Shown: positions 43,700 through 51,790 of the stretch, piece after piece
Position numbering within the stretch: the stretch's first letter is position 1
Layout of the letters: each line of letters begins with the position of its first letter
Assembly: GCA_035565675.1 (NCBI GenBank)
Contig: DATMSA010000088.1
Coordinates: 23,138 to 87,137, forward strand
Direction: 5' to 3'
Length of the DNA stretch: 64,000 nt
From: Capillimicrobium sp035565675
Lineage (GTDB): Bacteria; Actinomycetota; Thermoleophilia; Solirubrobacterales; Solirubrobacteraceae
Position numbers and translations under genes: made by a program
The notes under the pieces: model-generated
The model's input: only the letters and a program-made list of their open reading frames with translations
The model's database searches: none
Told to the model about the DNA's origin: nothing

Positions 43700-44196
43700 G
43701 CCGCTCCGGGGTCGGTGTCCTCGCCCGGCTCGGCGACCCGCGGCAGGCGGATCGGGGGCCGGGCCGCCTCCCGCGCGGCCTGCTCGGCGGCCGCGCCCAG
43801 CGCGACGATGAGCTCGTCGACCTGCCGGCGCACCTGCGCGGCCTCCGCGAGCCGCTCGGGCAGCGTCTCGGCCGCGGCCGTCAGCGCGTCGGTCAGCTCC
43901 GCGATGCGGCGCACCCGCGCGTCGGCGAACGCCTGCACCCGGCGGGCGGCGTCCTCGAGATGGGCCCGCGCCGCCTGCTCGGCCTCGGCGCGGATGCGGC
44001 GCGCGTCCTCCTCGGCGGCCAGGCGGACCTCGGCGGCGCGGCGGGCCGCCTCGGCCTCGACCTCGCGCTGCAGCGCCTCGGCGGCGTCGCGGGCGGAGGC
44101 GAGGATCTCCTCGACGCGCGCGCCGATCGACGCGGAGGGGTCGGTGGACATCGTCGCGCTCACGCTACCAACGGCTGCGGCGGTCTCCCGGCTCAT
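43696..44196 (-). CDS. Coiled-coil protein of unknown function
   Basis: A 166-aa, almost wholly helical protein: Ala/Glu/Arg heptads run from about residue 25 to 140 (AEALQREVEAEAARRAAEV then AEEDARRIRAEAEQAARAH). The pattern resembles DivIVA-like or ATP-synthase-b-like stalks. There is no signal peptide or membrane segment, so it is cytoplasmic. The ATG at 44196 overlaps the stop of the polytopic protein gene (ATGA). A second ATG at 44151, preceded 10 nt earlier by TAGCGT, is possible. It may scaffold the complex through the other coiled coils of this operon. Confidence 0.7.
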   Translation of the reverse strand: MSRETAAAVGSVSATMSTDPSASIGARVEEILASARDAAEALQREVEAEAARRAAEVRLAAEEDARRIRAEAEQAARAHLEDAARRVQAFADARVRRIAELTDALTAAAETLPERLAEAAQVRRQVDELIVALGAAAEQAAREAARPPIRLPRVAEPGEDTDPGAA

Positions 44197-45860
44197 CCCG
44201 CGCCCTGCGGCCGGCGCTCGGCGACGCGCGCGAGCACGTAGCGATCGGTGCGCGCGACGACGGTCATCCCGGGCTCGGTCCCGTCGGCCAGGCCGGGGTA
44301 GCGCGCCAGCACCTGGTCGCCCGAGCGGGCGCCGGTGGCGGCCATCACGTAGGGGATCTCGCCCCACGGGTCGTCGAGGATCTCCTTCCAGGCGCCGTCG
44401 CCCTCGTCGATGCGGTCGAAGAACAGCGCCGGCCGGCCGGACAGCAGGATGACGCCGAACGTCTGCGCGTTGTCGGCGAGGATCGCGCGCCGGGCGGTGA
44501 TGTTCTCCTTCACGTACTCGGCCATCTGCGCCTCGGGGTCGATGCCGACCGTGAAGCCGCCGCGCGACGAGCGGCCCTCCTGGCTCTCGCCGCTGAACAC
44601 GGTGCGCGTGAACGCCTGCTCCAGCGACTGGAACGGGTAGTTGCGCATGCCGTCCCAGGCCGTGAACAGGTTCACGAGGAGCAGCGCGAACGTGGCCAGC
44701 CACACGATCGTGCGCAGCCCGTTGGCGCTGCGGTAGATCCACGCCGCCCCGACGAGCGCGGTCAGCGCCATCGGCATCGCGTCGCGCAGCGTCAGCAGGC
44801 TCTCGTCGTCGGACAGCAGCGCGTGCGCGCCCATCACGACGATGCCGAGCACGAGGAACGACGCGAGCCACAGCGCCATGTCGTTGCGCTGGGTCACGAA
44901 CGCGATGACCAGCCCGGGCACCACGACGAACGCGAGCGGGAACACGGCGACGTTGAGCTCCAGCAGCCGCTCGGAGACCTGCTCGACGCCGAGCGTGCCG
45001 GCGACGTCGACGCCGCTGCTGTTGACCGCCAGCGTCGAGTTGTCCTGGTCGAGGACCCAGCCGAGCGGGTCGCCGACGATGAGGCCGTTGAACAGGATCC
45101 AGATCGCCAGGGCGTAGACCACCGGCGCCGCGAACGCGACGACCGACCCCTCGATCTCGTTGGGCCCGGCGCGCCGGCGATGGAGCGCGATGCCGATCAG
45201 CAGCGCCATCACCGCGGCCCAGAAGCCGAACGAGTAGCGCGTCATGACGAGCAGCGCGATCGCGAAGCCGGCGGCGAACAGGTAGCGCGGCTCGCTCGTC
45301 TCGTACCAGCTCACGAACGCGTACAGGGTCACCGCGAGCAGCGCGAGGTAGAGCGCCTCGCTCATGCCGTTGCCGGCGTAGAACACCCATAGCGGGTTGA
45401 GCCCGAAGGCGGCCAGCAGCGGCAGGCGCAGCAGCGCCGGCATCTCGCAGCGCGCGAGCGCGCGGTCCAGCCACACCATCGCGCCGGCCGCCGCCAGCGC
45501 GGTGGCCAGCGGCAGCGCCACCAGCGACGTGGCGACCGGCTTGACGACGGTCAGCGGCAGCAGCGCGAGCGTCGTCAGCGGCGGGAACAGGAAGCCGATC
45601 GCCGCCAGCTTCGGCGGGTCGTTCCACCACACCAGGTAGGCGTTCGTGAGCCGGTTGAGCGCGTCGAAGACGACGACGTGGCCGTCGATCGTGACGCGGT
45701 AGCCGATGACGAAGTAGACGACCGCGAACAGGACGAACAGCAGCAGCCCGGAGCGGGCCCCGGGCATCGGGACGTCGGTGCGGTAGGCGCGCTCGTCGAG
45801 GCGGGTGCCCGCCGAGCGGGGGCCGGGGGCGCGGGCGGCTGGGGGTGGAGCGACGGCCAT
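44193..45860 (-). CDS. Polytopic membrane protein, GT39/ArnT-like glycosyltransferase candidate
   Basis: A 555-aa protein. After about 35 cytoplasmic residues, some eleven hydrophobic helices extend to about residue 405 and a soluble domain of about 150 residues follows outside. The helix pattern and the GLNPLWVFYAGNGMSEALYLALL loop fit GT-C fold mannosyl- or polyprenyl-phosphate-sugar transferases. A clear catalytic Asp-Glu pair in the first loop is not evident (TIDGHVVVFDALN may serve). It lies 1 bp after the GT2 synthase gene and may decorate or extend the same glycan. Confidence 0.7.
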   Translation of the reverse strand: MAVAPPPAARAPGPRSAGTRLDERAYRTDVPMPGARSGLLLFVLFAVVYFVIGYRVTIDGHVVVFDALNRLTNAYLVWWNDPPKLAAIGFLFPPLTTLALLPLTVVKPVATSLVALPLATALAAAGAMVWLDRALARCEMPALLRLPLLAAFGLNPLWVFYAGNGMSEALYLALLAVTLYAFVSWYETSEPRYLFAAGFAIALLVMTRYSFGFWAAVMALLIGIALHRRRAGPNEIEGSVVAFAAPVVYALAIWILFNGLIVGDPLGWVLDQDNSTLAVNSSGVDVAGTLGVEQVSERLLELNVAVFPLAFVVVPGLVIAFVTQRNDMALWLASFLVLGIVVMGAHALLSDDESLLTLRDAMPMALTALVGAAWIYRSANGLRTIVWLATFALLLVNLFTAWDGMRNYPFQSLEQAFTRTVFSGESQEGRSSRGGFTVGIDPEAQMAEYVKENITARRAILADNAQTFGVILLSGRPALFFDRIDEGDGAWKEILDDPWGEIPYVMAATGARSGDQVLARYPGLADGTEPGMTVVARTDRYVLARVAERRPQGAG

Positions 45861-45861
45861 C

Positions 45862-48093
45862 TCAGCCTGACGTGCGGACGGGCGGGGTGCCGGCGTGGCC
45901 CTCGTCGAGGCCGTGGACGGTCTTCTCCCAGTAGAAGGGCGCGTAGAAGAGCTGCAGGAAGCCCTTCCAGGCCGCCAGCGACATCAGCCCCCAGTACAGC
46001 GGCGACAGCAGCGCGAACTTGGCCAGGTCGTAGTAGCCGCGTTGCACGCAGCCGGCCACGTTCATGTACATGAAGACGAAGTTGCCGATGAAGAGCTGGA
46101 ACGCGGCCGCGTAGAACACGACCGATGGGAACAGCTCGCGGATGAAGCCCCACTCGGTGATGAAGAAGAGCGTCGTGAGACCCCAGAAGATGGGGTTCAG
46201 CAGGAAGATGAACGTGCCGCCGACCGTCATCTGGAAGCTGAGCCAGCTCTTCAGCCCGACCTGGCGCAGCAGCCGGAACGGGTGGCGCATGTGCACGAGC
46301 CAGGTCTGGATGTAGCCCTTGATCCAGCGCGACCGCTGCCGGATCCAGTTGTTCAGCTCCGAGTTGGCCTCCTCGAGCGTGGTCGAGTCGATCATCGCGG
46401 TCTTGTAGCCCGCCTTGTGCAGGCGGATCCCGAGGTCGGCGTCCTCGGTCACGTTGAACGGATCCCACGCGGCCAGCTCGATGAGGCGGTCGGTGATGAA
46501 GTGGTTGCTCGTGCCGCCCAGCGGGATCGGCACGTCCTGCGCGTCGAGGCCCGGCAGCAGCAGGTCGAAGTGCATCGAGTACTCGATCGCGAACCAGCGC
46601 GTCAGCAGGTTCTGGTCCGCGTTGAAGTAGTTCAGCTTCGCCTGGATGCAGGTGACCGACGGATCGACCTTCGAGAAGGCGATCACGATCTTCTTGAGCT
46701 GGTCGGGATCCGGGCGGTCCTCGGCGTCGTAGATGACGACGTACTTGCCGTCGGCCTGCAGCAGCCCGTAGTTGCACGCCTTCGGCTTCGTCTTGGGCTG
46801 CGCGTCGGGGACCACGACGATCTTGAAGTGCGGCGGCAGGTCCATCGCCTGGATCGCCGGCACGGTCTCGTCGTCGTCCTCCTCGCACAGCAGCCGCACG
46901 TCGAGCTTCGTCTTCGGGTAGTCGAGCCCGCCGATGCCGGCCACCAGGCGCGGGACGACGGCCGCCTCGCGGTACAGCGGGATGAGGATCGTGTACGTCG
47001 GCAGGTCGCGCTCGTCGAGCGCGGCGATCTCCTCGTCGCTGACGGCGACCTCGTACTGGTGGCCGAGCGCGTCGTAGGTGAGCTTGAACTTGTAGAGCGA
47101 CGTCGACAGGTACATCACCGACGCCAGCGCCATCGTCACGATCAGCGTGGTCTTGGCCGCCAGCACCAGGCAGACGACGAAGACGAGCGCCAGCAGCACG
47201 AGGCCGGCGGCCTGGCCGGTCGACAGCACGCGGTTGGCCGACTCGTCGGGGAAGCGCGTGAGCAGCTCCGACCGCGCGACCGCCACGTACTCGCCGCCGT
47301 GCAGGCGCTGCAGCAGCTCGTCGATCGAGTTGCGCGAGGCGAGGAAGCCGCGCAGCTCCAGGTGGGTGTGCTCGCGCAGCGCGGCGACCGTGTCGTCGTC
47401 GAGCACGTCGGCGACCGCCAGGTACAGGGTCGTGTCGTCGACGGCGATCGGCACGACGCGCAGGTGGCGGGCCAGCGGCTCGGGGATCAGGTCGAGCGCG
47501 TCCGGGTCCGGCTCGACCGTCGACAGGTCGACGAGCGGGAGCTGGAACTGCTCGGCCAGGACCGCGACGAGCTCGGCCTCGTGGACGATGCCCTCGTGGA
47601 CGAGGATGTCGCCGAGGCGGCTGCCGGTGCGCGCCTGCTCCTCGAGCGCGGCGCGGACCTGCTCGTCGGTGGCCAGCCCGCGCGCGACCAGCAGGTCGCC
47701 GACGCGGCCGTGGTCGGCGTCGGTGACGTGCTCGACCGGGTCCTCGTGCGGCATCGCCCGGAACGTCTCGTCGATCGCCGCGTCGATGTCCTCCTCGGGC
47801 GTGACGACGAAGCGCACCGAGCGGCCGGTCAGCGCGGTCGCGACCTCGCGGGCGACCTGGTCGAACGGGTCGGGCGTCGCGATCGTGACCACGCCGTGCG
47901 CGTACGACACCGGCAGCATCCGGTGGTAGCGGCAGGTCTGCTCGGACAGCAGGCGCGCCGCCAGCGGGTTGATCTCGTGGAACTCCGGATCGGCGGAGCG
48001 GCGCCGGTCCAGGGTGACGAACTCGAGTCCCGCGTGGGCCGCCAGGCGGCGGTAGAACGACCGGCTCGGCTCGGGGGCGGTCCTCGTCTCCAT
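45862..48093 (-). CDS. GT2-family processive glycosyltransferase with N-terminal MshEN (c-di-GMP-type) domain
   Basis: A 743-aa membrane synthase. Residues 15-115 are a GspE-N-like fold, and 127-265 a second one with the MshEN nucleotide pattern (RVGDLLVARG at 130-139, LEEQ near 150, RLGDILVHEG at 159-168) that binds c-di-GMP in MshE and NfrB. Two helices (about 290-330) precede a GT2 domain: DAED at 456-459, TED at 549-551 and QRSRW at 586-590, the D-DxD-TED-QxxRW set of cellulose/hyaluronan-type synthases. Four more helices follow. Escherichia coli NfrB (745 aa) has the same two modules with MshEN at the opposite end. The glycan product is unknown. Confidence 0.9.
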   Translation of the reverse strand: METRTAPEPSRSFYRRLAAHAGLEFVTLDRRRSADPEFHEINPLAARLLSEQTCRYHRMLPVSYAHGVVTIATPDPFDQVAREVATALTGRSVRFVVTPEEDIDAAIDETFRAMPHEDPVEHVTDADHGRVGDLLVARGLATDEQVRAALEEQARTGSRLGDILVHEGIVHEAELVAVLAEQFQLPLVDLSTVEPDPDALDLIPEPLARHLRVVPIAVDDTTLYLAVADVLDDDTVAALREHTHLELRGFLASRNSIDELLQRLHGGEYVAVARSELLTRFPDESANRVLSTGQAAGLVLLALVFVVCLVLAAKTTLIVTMALASVMYLSTSLYKFKLTYDALGHQYEVAVSDEEIAALDERDLPTYTILIPLYREAAVVPRLVAGIGGLDYPKTKLDVRLLCEEDDDETVPAIQAMDLPPHFKIVVVPDAQPKTKPKACNYGLLQADGKYVVIYDAEDRPDPDQLKKIVIAFSKVDPSVTCIQAKLNYFNADQNLLTRWFAIEYSMHFDLLLPGLDAQDVPIPLGGTSNHFITDRLIELAAWDPFNVTEDADLGIRLHKAGYKTAMIDSTTLEEANSELNNWIRQRSRWIKGYIQTWLVHMRHPFRLLRQVGLKSWLSFQMTVGGTFIFLLNPIFWGLTTLFFITEWGFIRELFPSVVFYAAAFQLFIGNFVFMYMNVAGCVQRGYYDLAKFALLSPLYWGLMSLAAWKGFLQLFYAPFYWEKTVHGLDEGHAGTPPVRTSG

Positions 48094-48392
48094 CAGCTCC
48101 GTCCCGCCGCGCGGTCGAGCGCGCGGTCGATCTCGGTGGCGGGTGCGAGGACGATATCCACGGTGACGTACGGAAAGCGCGAGCGGACCAAGCTGAGATC
48201 AGGATCGGGTCGCGCGCTTGCGACCTTGAGGGTGTCGCCGACGAGCACGACCGGCACGACCCGCTCGCGCGCCGCGAGCGTCACCGGGACGTAGTGGAAG
48301 AGCTTGGGGTCGGGGTCGAACCCGCGCAGGCCGGTGTAGTCCATCCCGGTCTCCAGCGCGAGCGCGAGCGCGTCCCGGGCGTCGCTGTTCAC
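48093..48392 (-). CDS. Small GspE-N/MshEN-fold protein
   Basis: A 99-aa protein. Its second half (YVPVTLAARERVVPVVLVGD, LKVASARPDPD, ATEIDRALDR) matches the C-terminal half of the type II secretion GspE N-terminal domain, as found twice in the GT2 protein just downstream. The nucleotide-binding RLG...G...LG motif is lacking, so it is probably a binding partner or adaptor rather than a c-di-GMP sensor. The GTG start overlaps the stop of the small membrane protein (GTGA), and its own stop shares one base with the GT2 ATG. Confidence 0.7.
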   Translation of the reverse strand: MNSDARDALALALETGMDYTGLRGFDPDPKLFHYVPVTLAARERVVPVVLVGDTLKVASARPDPDLSLVRSRFPYVTVDIVLAPATEIDRALDRAAGRS

Positions 48393-48664
48393 CGCGCATC
48401 GCCCTCCTCGGGAGGCGCCTCGGCGGCCGGGGCCCCGAGACCGGTGCCGTTGCGCCCGTTGCGCTTCGTGCGGTCGGCCACCGCGAAGCCGACGTAGAAC
48501 AGCAGCAGGATCGCCAGCGGCGCGACCAGGAACGACAGGAAGAAGATCGCGAACCCGAGCAGCGCGACGAGGATGACCCCGATGAGCGCGAGCGGGTTGT
48601 AGCGCTCGGGCGGCGGCGCGCCGTCGGGATCGCCGGCGGGGGGCGAGACCGAGATGGCGCTCAG
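48389..48664 (-). CDS. Small membrane protein, probable CTG start
   Basis: A 91-codon frame with one long hydrophobic region (ALIGVILVALLGFAIFFLSF then PLAILLLFYVGFAVAD, two helices), a proline-rich head (SPPAGDPDGAPPPERYNP) and a basic then acidic tail. Its TGA overlaps the next GTG (GTGA). Upstream no ATG, GTG or TTG is in frame; the only fitting start is CTG at 48664, which overlaps the preceding stop as CTGA. Both overlaps and the membrane character argue that the gene is real. It may anchor the glycosyltransferase complex. Confidence 0.65.
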   Translation of the reverse strand: MSAISVSPPAGDPDGAPPPERYNPLALIGVILVALLGFAIFFLSFLVAPLAILLLFYVGFAVADRTKRNGRNGTGLGAPAAEAPPEEGDAR

Positions 48665-49632
48665 CTCCCGACCGGGTCGGGCCGCACGTCGAGGCTCAGC
48701 CGGTTGGCGTCGACGCCAACGACCGTGAAGGCCATGGGCAGGGTCGCGCGCAGGTCGCGCACGAGGGCGGTGGGGCCGGCCAGGCGCAGCTCGACGAGCG
48801 CGCGGTTGCCCTCGAAGCCGGACACGTAGACGTCCTCGGCGCCGGGCACGCGGGCGAGGGCCTGCTCGAACGCGCCGAGCGCGGCGATGTCGGCGAACGG
48901 GCCGGCGTCGATGACGACGGTGCCGTCGAGCACGGCGTCCTCGTGGGCGGCGGGCGCCGGCGCGGCGGCCGGGGGTGCGGCGGCCGGGGGCGGCTGGACC
49001 GCGGGCGGCGCCGGAGCGGGCGGCGGGGCCGCCACCGGGGGTGGCGCCGCGACCGGCGGCGGGGCCGGGGCGGGCGCGGCCGGCTCGGCGGCGACCTCCG
49101 GCGAGACCAGCGGCCGGTGGACCGCGCCGTGCGCGGGCGGCGGAGGGGGTGCGGCCGCCGGCGCGTACGCCGGCGGCGGAGCGGCGGGCGGGGGAGGCGG
49201 AGGCGGCGGGGCGTAGGCGGTCGCCGTCGCGGCGGGGGCGCCGATGCGGGCCAGCACCCGCGAGTACTCCTCCTCCAGCTCCCGCGCGGTGCGGTGGAGC
49301 TGCTCGCGGAAGCGCAGGAGCTCGTCGACCTGCTCGTTCAACCCGCCCAGCCGGGCGCGGGCGTCGGCGATGAGCCGGTCGGCGTCCGCGCGCGGGGCGG
49401 CCGGCGCGGGCGGCGGCGCCGGGGCGGGCGGCGGCGGAGCAGGCGGAGGCGGCGGCGCCGCGGCCTGCGGCGCGCCCGGGGTCGATCCGGCGAGGGCCTG
49501 CTCGAGGTCGCGCAGCTTGCGCTCGAGATCGGCGAGCGTCTGGGAGACGTCTCCGCCTCCAGGCTGATGTGGAGTCCGTGCCGTCACCGTTGTCCAGCTA
49601 GAGGGCGTTCGTGCCCGACGGGAATAGGCCAC
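48661..49632 (-). CDS. Proline-rich coiled-coil protein with C-terminal alpha/beta domain
   Basis: A 323-aa cytoplasmic protein. Short coiled coil at about 30-48, Pro/Ala linker at 52-80, main coiled coil at 82-130 (LGGLNEQVDELLRFREQLHR), second Pro/Ala linker at 141-230 and a folded domain at 236-316 (GTVVIDAGPFADIAALGAFE ... VYVSGFEGNRALVELRL), an alternating beta-alpha-beta pattern like ACT or HMA folds. GTG start at 49632 has GAGGGGG at 8-nt spacing; GTG at 49587 is an alternative. First gene of the eight-gene run, probably a scaffold. Confidence 0.7.
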   Translation of the reverse strand: MAYSRRARTPSSWTTVTARTPHQPGGGDVSQTLADLERKLRDLEQALAGSTPGAPQAAAPPPPPAPPPPAPAPPPAPAAPRADADRLIADARARLGGLNEQVDELLRFREQLHRTARELEEEYSRVLARIGAPAATATAYAPPPPPPPPAAPPPAYAPAAAPPPPPAHGAVHRPLVSPEVAAEPAAPAPAPPPVAAPPPVAAPPPAPAPPAVQPPPAAAPPAAAPAPAAHEDAVLDGTVVIDAGPFADIAALGAFEQALARVPGAEDVYVSGFEGNRALVELRLAGPTALVRDLRATLPMAFTVVGVDANRLSLDVRPDPVGS

Positions 49633-49707
49633 AGTACCAACCCCCTCGGCGTCTTCTGCCGGGTCGTTCCGGGCGGGGCGCGGCGGCCCCGCCCGGAGCG
49701 CGACGGC

Positions 49708-50583
49708 TCAGCCGCCGAGGATCTCGACGGCGATGTCGGCGACCTGCGTGGGGGTGCGCCCGACGCGCACGCCCTTGCCCTCGAGGGCCTCGGCCTTGGC
49801 CGCGGCCGTGCCCTGCGAGCCGGAGACGATCGCGCCGGCGTGGCCCATCGTCTTGCCCGGGGGCGCCGTGAAGCCGGCGATGTAGCCGACGACCGGCTTG
49901 GACACGTTGGCGGCGATGTACTCGGCCGCCTCCTCCTCGGCGGAGCCGCCGATCTCGCCGCTCATGACGATGAGCTCGGTCTGCGGGTCGGCCTCGAACA
50001 GCGCGATGATGTCGATGAAGCTCGAGCCGGGAACCGGGTCCCCGCCGATGCCGACGATCGACGAGTTGCCGAACCCGCGCTGGGCCAGCTCGTTGCCGAT
50101 CTGGTAGGTCAGCGTGCCCGAGCGCGACACGACCCCGACGTTGCCCTCCTTGAAGAACGACGCCGGGATGATCCCGACGTTCGCCTTGCCCGGCGACAGG
50201 ATGCCGGGGCAGTTGGGGCCGACGAGGCGCACGTCGCCGAGCCGCTGCAGGTGCGTGTAGACGCGCAGCTCGTCGTGGGCGGGGATCCCCTCGGTGATCG
50301 CGACGATGAGCTTGATGCCCGCGTCGGCCGCCTCGAGGATCGAGTCCGCGGCGAAGCGCGGCGGCACGAAGATCATCGCCGTGTTGGCGCCCTGCTCCTC
50401 GACCGCCTTGCGGAACGTGTTGTAGACCGGGATGCCCTCGACGTCCTGGCCCTCCTTGCCGGGCGTGACGCCCGCGACCACGTTCGTGCCGTACGCGCGG
50501 TTGTTCAGCGTGTGGAACGTCCCCTCGCGGCCGGTGATGCCGGAGACGACGAGCTTCGTGGAGCCGTCGATCAGGATGCTCAT
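49708..50583 (-). CDS. sucD: Succinyl-CoA synthetase alpha subunit
   Basis: A 291-aa subunit. The CoA-binding Rossmann region has VSGITGREGTFHT and GVTPGKEGQ, and the ligase domain has GPNCPGI, VVSRSGTLTYQ and GGDPVPGSSF. The phospho-histidine is in MGHAGAIVSG. It makes succinate plus ATP/GTP from succinyl-CoA in the citric-acid cycle. ATG overlaps the sucC stop (ATGA). Confidence 0.96.
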   Translation of the reverse strand: MSILIDGSTKLVVSGITGREGTFHTLNNRAYGTNVVAGVTPGKEGQDVEGIPVYNTFRKAVEEQGANTAMIFVPPRFAADSILEAADAGIKLIVAITEGIPAHDELRVYTHLQRLGDVRLVGPNCPGILSPGKANVGIIPASFFKEGNVGVVSRSGTLTYQIGNELAQRGFGNSSIVGIGGDPVPGSSFIDIIALFEADPQTELIVMSGEIGGSAEEEAAEYIAANVSKPVVGYIAGFTAPPGKTMGHAGAIVSGSQGTAAAKAEALEGKGVRVGRTPTQVADIAVEILGG

Positions 50584-51722
50584 GAGCGCGCGACCTCCAC
50601 GACCTTGTGGGCGGCCTCGTCCATCGTGGCCGCCGTGTGCACGTTGGGCAGGTTGGCCTCCGACAGCAGCCGGCGCCCCTCCACGTCGTTGGTGCCGTCG
50701 AGGCGGACCACGAACGGCACGGACGGCTTGATCTGCTCGAACGCGTCGATCAGCCCGCGCGCGACCTCGTCGCAGCGCGTGATGCCGCCGAAGATGTTGA
50801 ACAGGACCGCCTTGACCTTCGGGTCGCTGAGGATGACCTCGACCGCGCTGGTGATCGCCTCGGCCTTCGAGCCGCCGCCGGCGTCGAGGAAGTTCGCCGG
50901 CGTGCCGCCCGCCTGGGCGACGACGTCGAGCGTGCTCATCACGAGGCCGGCGCCGTTGCCGAGGATGCCGATGTCGCCGTCGAGCTTGACGTAGGTCAGC
51001 CCGCGCTCCTTGGCCATCTGCTCCTGCGGGTCCTCGGCCGACGGGTTGCGCAGCTCCGCGTTCTCCTGGTGGCGGAACAGCGCGTTGTCGTCGAGGGTCA
51101 CCTTCGCGTCGAGCGCCGCCACCGTGCGGTCGTTCTTGACGATCAGCGGGTTGACCTCGACGAGCATCGCCTCCTCGTCGACGTAGGCCTCGTACAGCCG
51201 GGCCAGCAGCGCGGAGACGGGGCGCACGACGTCGGCGTCGACGCCCGCCTCGAAGCACAGCCGCCGGGCGTGGAAGTCCTGGAAGCCGAGCAGCGGGTCG
51301 ACGTGCAGGCGCGCGATGGCGGTCGGGTCCTCCTCGGCGACCGCCTCGATGTCCATGCCGCCCTTGGTGGAGAGCATCGCCAGCGTGGCCTTCGCCGCGC
51401 GGTCGAACACGAACGAGGCGTAGTACTCGGAGGCGATGTCGCTGGCCTCCTCGATCCACAGCTCGCGGACGGTCAGGCCGCGGATGTCCATGCCGAGGAT
51501 CGCCTCGCAGTGCTGGAGCGCCTCGTCGCGATCCTGGGCCACCTTGATGCCGCCGGCCTTGCCCCGGCCGCCGATCTGCACCTGGGCCTTGACCACCACC
51601 GGATAGCCGATGCCGTCGGCGACGTCGAGCGCTTCCTCGATCGTGGCCGCGTAGCCGCCGTTGGGGACCGGCACCCCGTGACGGGCGAACAGTTGCTTGC
51701 CTTGGTATTCGAGCAGGTCCAT
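50580..51722 (-). CDS. sucC: Succinyl-CoA synthetase beta subunit
   Basis: A 380-aa ATP-grasp subunit. It starts at MDLLEYQGKQLFARHGVPVP, the family's usual N-terminus, and has VVKAQVQIGGRGKAGG, LVEVNPLIV, GAGLVMSTLD and NIFGGITRCD at the alpha-subunit interface. The start is ATG 51722; upstream in-frame codons do not match the family. Divergent from the HAD gene at 51791 with a repeated CTGACTTT element between. Confidence 0.96.
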   Translation of the reverse strand: MDLLEYQGKQLFARHGVPVPNGGYAATIEEALDVADGIGYPVVVKAQVQIGGRGKAGGIKVAQDRDEALQHCEAILGMDIRGLTVRELWIEEASDIASEYYASFVFDRAAKATLAMLSTKGGMDIEAVAEEDPTAIARLHVDPLLGFQDFHARRLCFEAGVDADVVRPVSALLARLYEAYVDEEAMLVEVNPLIVKNDRTVAALDAKVTLDDNALFRHQENAELRNPSAEDPQEQMAKERGLTYVKLDGDIGILGNGAGLVMSTLDVVAQAGGTPANFLDAGGGSKAEAITSAVEVILSDPKVKAVLFNIFGGITRCDEVARGLIDAFEQIKPSVPFVVRLDGTNDVEGRRLLSEANLPNVHTAATMDEAAHKVVEVARS

Positions 51723-51730
51723 GAGAACGG

Positions 51731-51772
51731 CTGACTTTAGGGGCTCGTCCATCGGGTCGTCCGTCTGACTTT
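51731..51772. promoter_or_regulatory. Direct repeat CTGACTTT in the sucCD/HAD divergent promoter
   Basis: CTGACTTT(A/G)GG occurs at 51731-51738 and 51765-51772, spaced 34 bp apart. The minus-strand TAAAGT made by the left copy lies 11 nt before the sucC ATG and may be its -10. Two equal copies on one strand suggest paired regulator sites. Confidence 0.4.
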
Positions 51773-51790
51773 GGGACAATGCGCCGCCTC

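Noticed and set aside
43696..44196. Coiled-coil protein as ATP synthase subunit b or DivIVA
   Set aside because: It has no membrane anchor and no DivIVA N-terminal motif, and lies in no atp or division cluster.
48940..49500. Dense GGCGG/CCGCC repeats
   Set aside because: They encode the two Pro/Ala-rich linkers of the coiled-coil protein and show no spacer or inverted-repeat structure.
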